DNA of 6,159 nt, from positions 1-6,159 of the forward strand of contig JASHXZ010000355.1 in the NCBI GenBank assembly GCA_030043285.1. Reading direction: 5' to 3'. A program made the translations under genes and the position numbers. A model generated the notes under the pieces. It was not told the DNA's origin and made no database searches. It worked only from the letters and a program-made list of their open reading frames with translations. This document shows, in pieces, positions 1-5,807 of this stretch. Origin of the DNA: Xanthobacteraceae bacterium (GTDB lineage: Bacteria > Pseudomonadota > Alphaproteobacteria > Rhizobiales > Xanthobacteraceae). Each line of letters opens with the position of its first letter. Positions within the stretch are counted from its first letter, which is position 1.

Positions 1-974
1 AGGAAAACGAGGCCATCATCCATCCCTGGATCAACAAGGCGTTGGAGAAGGCGCAGCAAAAAGTCGAGGCGCGCAATTTCGACATCCGCAAGAACATCCT
101 CAAGTTCGACAACGTGATGAACGACCAGCGCAAGGTCATTTTCGATCAGCGCGTCGAGTGGATGAGCGACGAGGTGGGGGCCGAAGTGGTGGCCGACATG
201 CGCCACACTGCGATCGACGATCTGGTCGCCAAGCACGTGCCGGAAAACGCTTATCCGGAACAATGGGACACGCCGGGGCTGCGCGAAGAACTCAAGCGCG
301 TGCTCGGCGTCGACCTGCCGGTCGACGAATGGGCCAAGGAAGAAGGTATTGCGGACGAGGAAATCTTCAGCCGCGTCGAAAACCGCGCCGACGAGCACAT
401 GGCGGCGAAGGCGGCCCAGTGGGGCGCCGACGTCTTGCGTTATATCGAGAAGTCGATCCTGCTGCAGACGCTCGATCATTTGTGGCGCGAGCACTTGATC
501 ATGCTCGAGCATCTGCGCCAGGTGATCGGCCTGCGCGGCTACGGCCAGCGCGATCCGCTCAACGAATACAAGGCCGAAGCGTTCAGCCTGTTCGAGGCGA
601 TGAGTCAGAGCCTGCGCGAAGCGGTCACCGCGCAGCTCATGCGCGTCGAGGTCATGCCGGCGCCGCCGCCCGAAGAACAGGCCACCATGCTGCCGGTGAT
701 GGAGGCCCACAAGGTCGATCCGCTCACCGGCGAGGACGAAATGGCGCTGGCGACGGCCGGCGGCGAAACCCTTGCCCGGCTGGGCATCGGCCGCGGCAGC
801 GCTGCGGGCTTGGCCGGTTCTGGCCCAGCCATAGGCGCGGCGGCGACGGGCACCGCGCCTGCGCCGGCGCGCAATCCGCAAGACCCGACAAGCTGGGGCA
901 AGGTCGGCCGCAACGAGACGTGCCCGTGCGGTTCAGGCAAGAAGTTCAAGCATTGCCACGGCAGGTTTCAGTAA
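1..974 (+). CDS. secA: Protein translocase ATPase SecA, C-terminal part (5' end outside window)
   Basis: SecA is the cytoplasmic/peripheral membrane ATPase that drives unfolded preproteins through SecYEG. Only about the last 323 residues are here; the frame is open from base 3 to the left edge, so the start lies outside. The visible part begins in conserved SecA sequence ([20 protein letters not shown], then [17 protein letters not shown]), continues through the helical scaffold stretch ([32 protein letters not shown]), then an Ala/Gly/Pro-rich flexible linker (about visible residues 260-295). It ends in a SEC-C zinc motif, [14 protein letters not shown], with ligands C307, C309, C318 and H319 in visible numbering. 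That motif binds zinc and contacts SecB and lipid. All hallmark residues are intact and the stop is TAA at 972-974. The gene converges on the lipoprotein gene, with only a heptad-repeat palindrome between them. Identification is very secure; family alignment was from memory. Confidence 0.98.
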   Translation, partial: ENEAIIHPWINKALEKAQQKVEARNFDIRKNILKFDNVMNDQRKVIFDQRVEWMSDEVGAEVVADMRHTAIDDLVAKHVPENAYPEQWDTPGLREELKRVLGVDLPVDEWAKEEGIADEEIFSRVENRADEHMAAKAAQWGADVLRYIEKSILLQTLDHLWREHLIMLEHLRQVIGLRGYGQRDPLNEYKAEAFSLFEAMSQSLREAVTAQLMRVEVMPAPPPEEQATMLPVMEAHKVDPLTGEDEMALATAGGETLARLGIGRGSAAGLAGSGPAIGAAATGTAPAPARNPQDPTSWGKVGRNETCPCGSGKKFKHCHGRFQ

Positions 975-981
975 CAGGTGC

Positions 982-1048
982 CAGTAATCAGTCGTCAGCG
1001 ATCAGATCGCGCAACACGATCTGATTACTGATTACCGACTTCTGACTA
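982..1048. repeat. Two head-to-head arrays of degenerate 7-bp units forming an imperfect palindrome between convergent genes
   Basis: Left arm units are TAATCAG (985-991), TCGTCAG (992-998) and CGATCAG (999-1005). Right arm units are CTGATTA (1021-1027), CTGATTA (1028-1034), CCGACTT (1035-1041) and CTGACTA (1042-1048). The right units are the reverse complement of the left consensus, so the transcript could fold. The best core is ATCAGATCG (1001-1009) pairing with CGATCTGAT (1017-1025) over a 7-nt loop; alternatively CAGTAATCAG (982-991) pairs exactly with 1021-1030. The block fills nearly all the space between the stop codons of secA and the minus-strand lipoprotein gene, and the last unit supplies that gene's TAG stop. 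It may act as a bidirectional terminator or mRNA 3' stabiliser, but no T-tract follows on either strand, so that role is inference. Confidence 0.7.
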
Positions 1049-2500
1049 CATCCCCCAGCGGCTGTCGAAGCTGCCGGCCGGCACCACGGGCTGGGCGCCG
1101 CTGATCAGGCCGTTGCCGCTGGCCGGCGGGGCGAACGCAGCCGCCTGCTGCTGCGGCGTCGGCTGTGAGCTTTGCGCTACGGCAGGCTGCGGCTTGGGCG
1201 GCTCGGATTTAGCCGCCTCGATGGATTTCGGCCGCAACGCTGCGGCGGCGGCCGGGCTTTCATGCGCCGCTTGTCGCGGCTTCGGCGCAATCGCGCCGGC
1301 ATTGGCCGTCTGCACCGCAGCCGGCACACTCGCGGCCGGCGGCTCGGCGTCGTGCCGCGACGCGAACAGGCTGCCGAACAAATTGTGCAGGCCGCTGCCG
1401 GGCGCGCCCGGCGGTTCGGCGATGGCCGCAGTGGTGTCGCTCTCCGAGCCGAGCGGCGGCGAAAGCGCCGGCGGCAACCGTCCCGGCTGCAGCGGCGGCA
1501 CGTGCAGATGGCCCTCGTTGTCGTACGTGTAGGTCGGGTTATCGAGCTTGGCGACGAACACCCGGTTCATGCCGCCATCGGTCCCGGTATTGAGCGGCGC
1601 TACCGGCACGTTGTCTTTCACCAGCTGCGCCAGCACGTATTCGTCGTGGCGCTGCTTCTCCTGTGCGGCCTCGGCGATGGTCGGATCGGTCTGGTATTGC
1701 GGGCAGTGGCCGGTCGGCGTGAAGTTCAACGGCTTGGTCGAATTGCCCGGCGCCACTGCGTCGAACACGTAATGGCGGTCGCAGACGTCGACCTTGGGCT
1801 CGAGATGCGACACCTCGAAATGATCGTAGCCCTGCTTGATCATCTGCCAGAACGGCATGTTCGGATTGTTGCGATGACGCGCCAGATTGGCCGGCGTCAT
1901 GCGGAACGGATAGGCCTGGATCTGAAACTCTTTCTGGCCGCCGAGGAACGATTCGCGGGCGAGCGCGTAGATCTCGCCGATCTCCTCGTCGGTCATGGCG
2001 TAGCAGCCGCGCGACGAGCAATCGCCGTGGATCATCAGGAAGGCGCCGTGGCGGTTGTTGGCGCGGTCGTAGGCGTTGGGGAAGCCGGTGTTGATGGCAA
2101 GGTAGTAGTTGGAATTGGGATTCATCAGGCCGGGCGTGATCGCATAAAAGCCTTCGGGCGCCTGGCGGTCGCCTTCCTTCACCTTCGGCCCGAGGTCGCC
2201 CGACCAGCGGCAGATCGGATAGACCTTAAGCAGTGCGTAGCGCCCGCTGGTGTCCTGCTTCCAGACTTCGAGCTCCGACTCTTCCTTGAAGAGACGCACC
2301 AGGATCGGCGAGTCCTTGGGCATGTTCTTGGCTTGGAGCTGCGCCAGCATTTGCGGCGACAACTCCTTCATCGCACGCGTCGGCAGGTCGTAACCTTCCT
2401 CGCCGAAACAGCCGCCAAGCGCCACGGCACTAGCGAGAACCGCCAACGTCATCAACACGCGCCGAAAACGCGACGCGCGAACCACACGGGCGCGGTTCAA
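1046..2500 (-). CDS. Lipoprotein of the YafK-type murein L,D-transpeptidase (YkuD) family
   Basis: This is a predicted envelope lipoprotein of 484 residues. The chosen start is TTG at 2498-2500, preceded by GGGGAG at 2508-2513 (7-nt spacer). It gives a compact signal peptide: Arg-rich n-region, hydrophobic core LMTLAVLASAVAL, then lipobox LGGC with acylated Cys31. GTG 2596, ATG 2533 and ATG 2527 are in-frame alternatives but lack a good ribosome site. The catalytic domain spans roughly residues 64-200. It has the subfamily signature GPKVKEGDRQAPEGFY (about 104-119) and the catalytic motif IHGDCSSRGCYAMTD with His158 and nucleophile Cys166. Family members make or cut meso-DAP bonds in peptidoglycan; E. 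coli YafK (DpaA) releases Braun lipoprotein, so transferase versus hydrolase activity cannot be told from sequence. After about residue 334 comes a Pro/Ala/Gln-rich low-complexity tail ending SFDSRWGM. The gene follows accA but has its own promoter candidate and a 271-bp gap. Confidence 0.88.
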   Translation of the reverse strand: MNRARVVRASRFRRVLMTLAVLASAVALGGCFGEEGYDLPTRAMKELSPQMLAQLQAKNMPKDSPILVRLFKEESELEVWKQDTSGRYALLKVYPICRWSGDLGPKVKEGDRQAPEGFYAITPGLMNPNSNYYLAINTGFPNAYDRANNRHGAFLMIHGDCSSRGCYAMTDEEIGEIYALARESFLGGQKEFQIQAYPFRMTPANLARHRNNPNMPFWQMIKQGYDHFEVSHLEPKVDVCDRHYVFDAVAPGNSTKPLNFTPTGHCPQYQTDPTIAEAAQEKQRHDEYVLAQLVKDNVPVAPLNTGTDGGMNRVFVAKLDNPTYTYDNEGHLHVPPLQPGRLPPALSPPLGSESDTTAAIAEPPGAPGSGLHNLFGSLFASRHDAEPPAASVPAAVQTANAGAIAPKPRQAAHESPAAAAALRPKSIEAAKSEPPKPQPAVAQSSQPTPQQQAAAFAPPASGNGLISGAQPVVPAGSFDSRWGM

Positions 2501-2507
2501 TGCGATA

Positions 2508-2513
2508 CTCCCC
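2508..2513 (-). promoter_or_regulatory. Ribosome binding site deciding a TTG start
   Basis: On the minus strand GGGGAG lies 7 nt before a TTG codon (2498-2500) in the frame of the YkuD lipoprotein. The in-frame GTG (2596) and the ATGs (2533, 2527) have no comparable purine-rich site at the right distance. Starting at the TTG also gives a normal-length lipoprotein signal peptide (30 residues before the Cys), whereas the other starts would add 9-32 atypical residues. Confidence 0.6.
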
Positions 2514-2611
2514 GACGGATGGACCATCCCCATGCCATCACTGGTCCCATGGTTATCCCTGAGCGGTGGCTTTCGCAAGACGGACGGACGCCGCACAGGG
2601 TGACGCGCCGC

Positions 2612-2639
2612 ATCATAAGGAACCGTAAACTTTCGACAA
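2612..2639 (-). promoter_or_regulatory. Candidate sigma70-type promoter for the lipoprotein gene
   Basis: Reading the minus strand, TTGTCG (2634-2639, 4 of 6 to TTGACA) is followed after 16 nt by TATGAT (2612-2617, 5 of 6 to TATAAT). This is in the gap after accA and would start transcription near 2604, giving a leader of about 100 nt to the TTG start. It also makes GTG 2596 unlikely as the start, since that would lie only a few bases into the transcript. The match is by eye only. The rest of the 2501-2771 gap holds no other gene that I can support. Confidence 0.4.
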
Positions 2640-2771
2640 ATTAGCGCGGTGATTCCAAGGCCCTAGCAACCATTGCGGCACGGACCGGCGGCGCCGCTCG
2701 CGCCGCTGCGGTGGATCGATCTCGGCAAAATCGTGGCGCCGATATGGCAGTGGGCTCGAAAGAGTTCAGAC

Positions 2772-3728
2772 TCAGGCCAGCGCGCGACCAATCGTGGTGA
2801 ATTTTTCCCGCCGCAGCCGCACGATGGTGGCGCGGTCGAGCGCGCGCAATTCGGCGAGCGCGGCGGCAATCGCTTCGCCCGCCGCCGCAATGGCTGCGGC
2901 CGGCTCGCGATGCGCACCGCCGACCGGCTCCGACACGATCGTGTCGATGACGCCGAGCCGCAACAAATCCTGGGCGGTGATCTTCATGGCCGCCGCCGCA
3001 TCCTGGGCGCGCGCGGTGTCGCGCCACAGGATCGAGGCCGCGCCTTCCGGCGAGATCACGCTGTAGATGGCGTGCTCGAGCATGATCACGCGGTTGGCGG
3101 TGGCGATCGCCACCGCGCCGCCGGAGCCGCCTTCGCCGATCACGGCGGCGACATTCGGCACGCTGATTTCGAGGCACGCTTCGGTCGAGCGGGCAATGGC
3201 CTCGGCCTGGCCGCGTTCCTCGGCGCCGATGCCCGGATAGGCGCCGGCCGTATCGATCAGCGCGATCACCGGAATGTCGAAACGGTCCGCCATCCGCATC
3301 AGCCGCACCGCCTTGCGATAGCCTTCCGGCCGCGCCATGCCGAAATTGTGCTGCAGCCGGCTCTCGGTGTCTGAGCCCTTCTCGTGGCCGATGACGCAGA
3401 CGCTCTCGCCCTGGAACCGGCCGAAGCCGCCGACGATGGCCGCATCCTCGCCGTGCTTGCGGTCGCCGGCGAGCGGCGTGAAATCCCCGATTAGCGCTGC
3501 GATGTAATCGAGACAATGCGGCCGCTGCGGATGACGCGCGACCTGCGTCTTCTGCCAGGGCGTGAGCTCGCCGTAGAGTTCCTCGAGCGCCGCCGCCGCC
3601 TTGGCTTCGATGCGGCCGATCTCCTCGCCGATGGCGATGGCGTCGCCGTCTTCCTGCAGCGCGCGCAGTTCCTCGACCTTGGGCTCCAGCTCGGCCACCG
3701 GCTTTTCGAAATCGAGATACGAGCGCAT
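2772..3728 (-). CDS. accA: Acetyl-CoA carboxylase carboxyltransferase subunit alpha
   Basis: AccA pairs with AccD to form the carboxyltransferase that moves CO2 from carboxybiotin on AccB to acetyl-CoA, giving malonyl-CoA, the first committed step of fatty-acid synthesis in the cytoplasm. The protein has 318 residues, the usual family length. The N-terminus ([20 protein letters not shown]) and the following helical segment to about residue 52 are typical. Conserved blocks follow: [16 protein letters not shown] (55-70), [13 protein letters not shown] (128-140), [16 protein letters not shown] (159-174), GEGGSGGA (198-205, oxyanion/crotonase-fold glycine loop) and [12 protein letters not shown] (226-237). 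The start is ATG at 3726-3728, without an obvious Shine-Dalgarno site. The stop is TGA at 2772-2774. In related genomes, as I recall, accA directly follows xerD; here a lower-GC two-gene module separates them. Confidence 0.98.
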   Translation of the reverse strand: MRSYLDFEKPVAELEPKVEELRALQEDGDAIAIGEEIGRIEAKAAAALEELYGELTPWQKTQVARHPQRPHCLDYIAALIGDFTPLAGDRKHGEDAAIVGGFGRFQGESVCVIGHEKGSDTESRLQHNFGMARPEGYRKAVRLMRMADRFDIPVIALIDTAGAYPGIGAEERGQAEAIARSTEACLEISVPNVAAVIGEGGSGGAVAIATANRVIMLEHAIYSVISPEGAASILWRDTARAQDAAAAMKITAQDLLRLGVIDTIVSEPVGGAHREPAAAIAAAGEAIAAALAELRALDRATIVRLRREKFTTIGRALA

Positions 3729-3781
3729 CAGCGGAGAAATCTAAGACCTATCGAGTGGTGAGGACAGATGGCGGCGTCATG

Positions 3782-3805
3782 TGTGCCGGGGCACTGGCAA
3801 GTCAA
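3782..3805 (-). promoter_or_regulatory. Weak candidate promoter for accA
   Basis: In the 104-bp gap between the HEPN gene and accA the minus strand carries TTGACT (3800-3805), a 5 of 6 match to a -35 box. No good -10 follows: CATGAC, 18 nt downstream, matches only 3 of 6. Alphaproteobacterial promoters often have weak -10 boxes, so this remains possible. accA may instead, or also, be read from the xerD/MNT-HEPN transcript. Confidence 0.22.
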
Positions 3806-3832
3806 GGAGATCGTTACCCGAAATTCGCATGA

Positions 3833-4183
3833 TCATCCTTCTTCTAGGCGACGAATTTCCTCCTCGACAACAGTTTTCAGCGGTTCCAAGGAGTTCTTAA
3901 GCGTGTTCCAAAGAATCTCATCGCGAACGACCTGATAGCCATGTCGATAAATGTTCCCGGAAGCTATGATCTTGATCCAATCGATGTCGGAGTGACGCTC
4001 TTTCACCTCAGGACTCAACCTTCGCGCGGCCTCAGAAATGATTTCCAGACACCGCGTTACCGCGTAGACCGTTCGTCGATCCGCCTGGAATTCGCTAAAG
4101 GTCAGACCTTTGCTGAATGATCGCGCTAAAGCAATGTTCTCTAAGATGTCCCCGAGAGCAATCCGGCCGTTTTTAGAACGCAT
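3833..4183 (-). CDS. HEPN-domain protein (DUF86, HepT-like), probable toxin of an MNT-HEPN pair
   Basis: A 116-residue, mostly helical protein of the DUF86/HepT-like family. Family landmarks are the N-terminal DILENI helix (12-17), DRRTVYAVTRCLEIISEAAR (35-54) and the motif SGNIYRHGYQVV (75-86) followed by DEILW. HepT toxins are RNases using an RX4-6H motif, and MntA antitoxins silence them by adding AMP to the nearby Tyr. Here His81 and Tyr83 (HxY) are present, but the expected Arg at positions 74-76 is Ala-Ser-Gly; Arg80 instead directly precedes the His. I recall this GNxxRHxY form in other DUF86 proteins, so it looks like a subfamily trait rather than decay. The ATG at 4181-4183 overlaps the end of the nucleotidyltransferase gene by 11 nt. 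The line 3841-3900 is about 47% GC against about 67% in accA, which suggests horizontal gain. The RNase and toxin roles are inferred. Confidence 0.88.
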   Translation of the reverse strand: MRSKNGRIALGDILENIALARSFSKGLTFSEFQADRRTVYAVTRCLEIISEAARRLSPEVKERHSDIDWIKIIASGNIYRHGYQVVRDEILWNTLKNSLEPLKTVVEEEIRRLEEG

Positions 4184-4469
4184 AGATGGCGTCGCTAGTT
4201 GCAGGCATGCGGATGGTCGGTTTCAGTGCTTCTCGATCGACGACATCAACTGGTCCTTCGAAAAGGCCTTCAATGTACAACTCAATCCCTGCATACTCGA
4301 ACACTCCGATTTTCGCCTCGGGGTCCAATTCGATCATAATATCGATATCGCTGTCGGGACGAGCGTCACCTCGCGCGACCGAGCCAAATACGGCAGCGTG
4401 AGATATACCGCGGGCGCGCAGTGCGTCCGCGTTCCTCTGCAAAACGCCTATGACATCACGCTTGTTCAT
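4173..4469 (-). CDS. MntA-like minimal nucleotidyltransferase, probable antitoxin of the MNT-HEPN pair
   Basis: A 98-residue protein of the pol-beta-like minimal nucleotidyltransferase family. It has the defining motif GSVARGDARPDSDID: Gly29-Ser30 and, ten residues on, metal-binding Asp41 and Asp43. A third carboxylate is probably Asp75 in GPVDVVD. Characterised MntA antitoxins AMPylate a tyrosine of their HEPN partner; the adjacent gene keeps that tyrosine. The start ATG at 4467-4469 gives MNKRDVIGVLQRN, the normal family N-terminus, though no ribosome site is visible. An in-frame ATG at 4503-4505 overlaps the xerD stop as TGATG and would add 12 residues by translational coupling. The stop TAA (4173-4175) lies inside the HEPN gene, so the two are co-translated. 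Only 35 nt separate it from xerD, leaving little room for a separate promoter. GC is lower than in the flanks (about 47-57% in the lines counted). Confidence 0.9.
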   Translation of the reverse strand: MNKRDVIGVLQRNADALRARGISHAAVFGSVARGDARPDSDIDIMIELDPEAKIGVFEYAGIELYIEGLFEGPVDVVDREALKPTIRMPATSDAIYAF

Positions 4470-4504
4470 ATGACAACTATTAGCAAAATCCGTCGCAAAT
4501 TGCA

Positions 4505-5494
4505 TCAGCCCTGAGCGTCCCGAGTGTCCGCCAGTGGGTGGAGGTCGCGCACCAGACTCTTCAGGCGCTCCTCCAGCACATGGGTATAGATCTGCGTGGT
4601 CGAAATGTCGGCGTGGCCGAGCAGCGTCTGCACCACGCGCAGGTCGGCACCGTTGTGCAGCAAATGGCTGGCGAAAGCGTGACGCAAGACGTGCGGACTT
4701 ATCTGCTCGTCGCGCAGGCCGGCAGCGGCGGCGAGCGTCTTGAGGTCGCGCGCGAAGTGCTGGCGCGTCAGGTGCCCGCTGTCGCCGAACGAGGGGAACA
4801 GCCATTTCGATGGCGCGGATTGCGTTTCGCGTCCGGCTTCGGCGAGCAGCGTCAGATAAGCCTGCATCGAGCGCTTCGCCGCGTCGTTGAGCGGCACTAT
4901 GCGTTCCTTGTTGCCCTTGCCGCGCACCACGATGACGCGCGCGTCGCGCCGCGCCGCGGACGCCGGCAGCGCCACCAGCTCGGACACGCGCAAGCCCGTG
5001 GCGTACAGTGTCTCAAGGAGGCAGGCGAGCCGCGCCGCGCGCAGCCGGCGCGGCAACAGCGCGCCAGGTTCGACCATGGCGGCGGTGCGCAACAGCCGGT
5101 CGACGTCGGCGATCGACAGCGTCTTCGGCAGCGGCCGGGTGCGTTTCGGCCCTTCGAGGACGGCGGCCGGATCGTCGCGGCGATGCCCTTCGGCGTAGAG
5201 AAAACGATAGAGCTGGCGGATCGCCGACAGCCGCCGCGCCACGGTTGCGGCGCTCAGGCCGCGCCGCGCGAGGTCGCCGAGATAGCCGCGCAGCGGCTCG
5301 GTGCCCGTATTGGCGATGGTCCAGCGGGCCTCGGCGAGATGCGCGGTGAAATCGGCGAGGTCGCGGCTATAGGCCGAGAGCGTGTTGGCTTCTGCGCCGC
5401 GTTCGGCCGCCAGCATATCGAGGAAAAGACCGATCAGCCGCTCGTCGGCTTGGCGCGCCGGTTGCGCCCGGCTTCGCGCTGCGGGGCCGGCCAA
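4505..5494 (-). CDS. xerD: Site-specific tyrosine recombinase XerD
   Basis: XerD works with XerC at dif, under FtsK control, to resolve chromosome dimers before division. Visible are the N-terminal SAM-like core-binding domain (ERLIGLFLDMLAAERGAEAN, then TLSAYSRDL; ATVARRLSAIRQLYRFL) and the catalytic domain. All six catalytic positions are present (numbering from the TTG start): Arg169 in ATGLRVSEL, Lys193 in RGKGNKER, His268 and Arg271 in SPHVLRHAFASH, His294 in LLGHADIS and nucleophile Tyr303 in TTQIYTH. I chose TTG at 5492-5494 (329 residues). The longer GTG start at 5578 would give 357 residues, but its first 17 or so codons read out of frame through the end of the small membrane-protein gene. 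Neither start has a good ribosome site. The stop TGA at 4505-4507 shares its A with an ATG of the next gene. Housekeeping recombinase rather than a phage integrase, judged from family motifs and context. Confidence 0.95.
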   Translation of the reverse strand: MAGPAARSRAQPARQADERLIGLFLDMLAAERGAEANTLSAYSRDLADFTAHLAEARWTIANTGTEPLRGYLGDLARRGLSAATVARRLSAIRQLYRFLYAEGHRRDDPAAVLEGPKRTRPLPKTLSIADVDRLLRTAAMVEPGALLPRRLRAARLACLLETLYATGLRVSELVALPASAARRDARVIVVRGKGNKERIVPLNDAAKRSMQAYLTLLAEAGRETQSAPSKWLFPSFGDSGHLTRQHFARDLKTLAAAAGLRDEQISPHVLRHAFASHLLHNGADLRVVQTLLGHADISTTQIYTHVLEERLKSLVRDLHPLADTRDAQG

Positions 5495-5528
5495 GAGGTT
5501 AGCCCGGGCGCCCGCAATGGCGCCAGCG

Positions 5529-5678
5529 TCACTGGTTCTTGAAGAACTTGTTCGGCGGGATGGTGACGCTGATCTCACGCGGCTTGGGTTGCACGAAATT
5601 CGCTAACGAATATAGACCGGCATAGACAAGGCCGCACAAAATCGCCAGCACGGTGAGTAAGCGCAGCAGGCTCGGCAT
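5529..5678 (-). CDS. Small single-pass membrane protein, 49 residues, function unknown
   Basis: A short ORF read ATG (5676-5678) to TGA (5529-5531). Its N-terminus [20 protein letters not shown] continues GLYSLANFV, giving one hydrophobic helix of about 25 residues (4-29). It is followed by a basic/proline turn (QPKPRE) and a short polar tail [14 protein letters not shown]. An AGGG element at 5689-5692 lies 10 nt before the ATG. It is probably an inner-membrane protein, with the C-terminal tail in the periplasm or cytoplasm depending on topology. It lies between the divergent aroK promoter region and xerD, on the xerD strand, so it is likely the first gene of that operon. I recall similar small hypothetical proteins at this place in related genomes but cannot verify it. 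Coding character is supported by the helix-plus-tail layout and by the start being next to the divergent spacer. No function can be assigned. Confidence 0.75.
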   Translation of the reverse strand: MPSLLRLLTVLAILCGLVYAGLYSLANFVQPKPREISVTIPPNKFFKNQ

Positions 5679-5807
5679 CGCAACAACGCCCTGGGCTCGC
5701 CTATTGGTGCCGGCGGAGCGGACCGAGTACGATCATGTCCGAACCGGTCTGACAAGGGCTCCGTTGCCGCCGAAGGCGCCGGGGCGAGGCCGCGGACGAG
5801 AGCGCAC
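5679..5807. promoter_or_regulatory. Divergent intergenic region between the small membrane-protein gene and aroK
   Basis: These 129 bp must hold the 5' signals for the leftward xerD cluster and possibly for rightward aroK. I see no convincing -35/-10 pair on either strand and no strong inverted repeat. A GAGAG element at 5798-5802, 5 nt before the aroK ATG, is a plausible ribosome site, and AGGG (minus strand, 5689-5692) is one for the small gene. Role inferred from position only. Confidence 0.4.

Noticed and set aside
158..1024. Plus-strand frame of 288 codons overlapping secA
   Set aside because: Out of frame with secA, Arg-rich, no motif; secA frame is unambiguous.
1172..2644. Long plus-strand frame (490 codons) opposite the lipoprotein gene
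   Set aside because: Arg/Gly/Val-rich with no recognisable domain; mirror of the YkuD gene in high-GC DNA.
2688..2706. GC-rich hairpin (7-bp stem, 5-nt loop) downstream of accA as a terminator
   Set aside because: No T-tract follows on the minus strand, and such short GC stems are expected by chance in this composition.
2641..3516. Minus-strand frame of 291 codons overlapping accA
   Set aside because: Alternative frame of accA; composition is Arg-rich and no domain is seen.
3783..3794. Small inverted repeat GTGCC/GGCAC upstream of accA
   Set aside because: Stem of only 4-5 bp with a tiny loop; not distinguishable from chance.
4470..4805. N-terminal extension of the nucleotidyltransferase frame into xerD
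   Set aside because: The extra residues are the out-of-frame shadow of the xerD 3' end; the family N-terminus begins at ATG 4469, or at most ATG 4505.
4538..5542. Long plus-strand frame (334 codons) opposite xerD
   Set aside because: No family motif; Arg-rich shadow of xerD, whose catalytic residues are all intact on the other strand.
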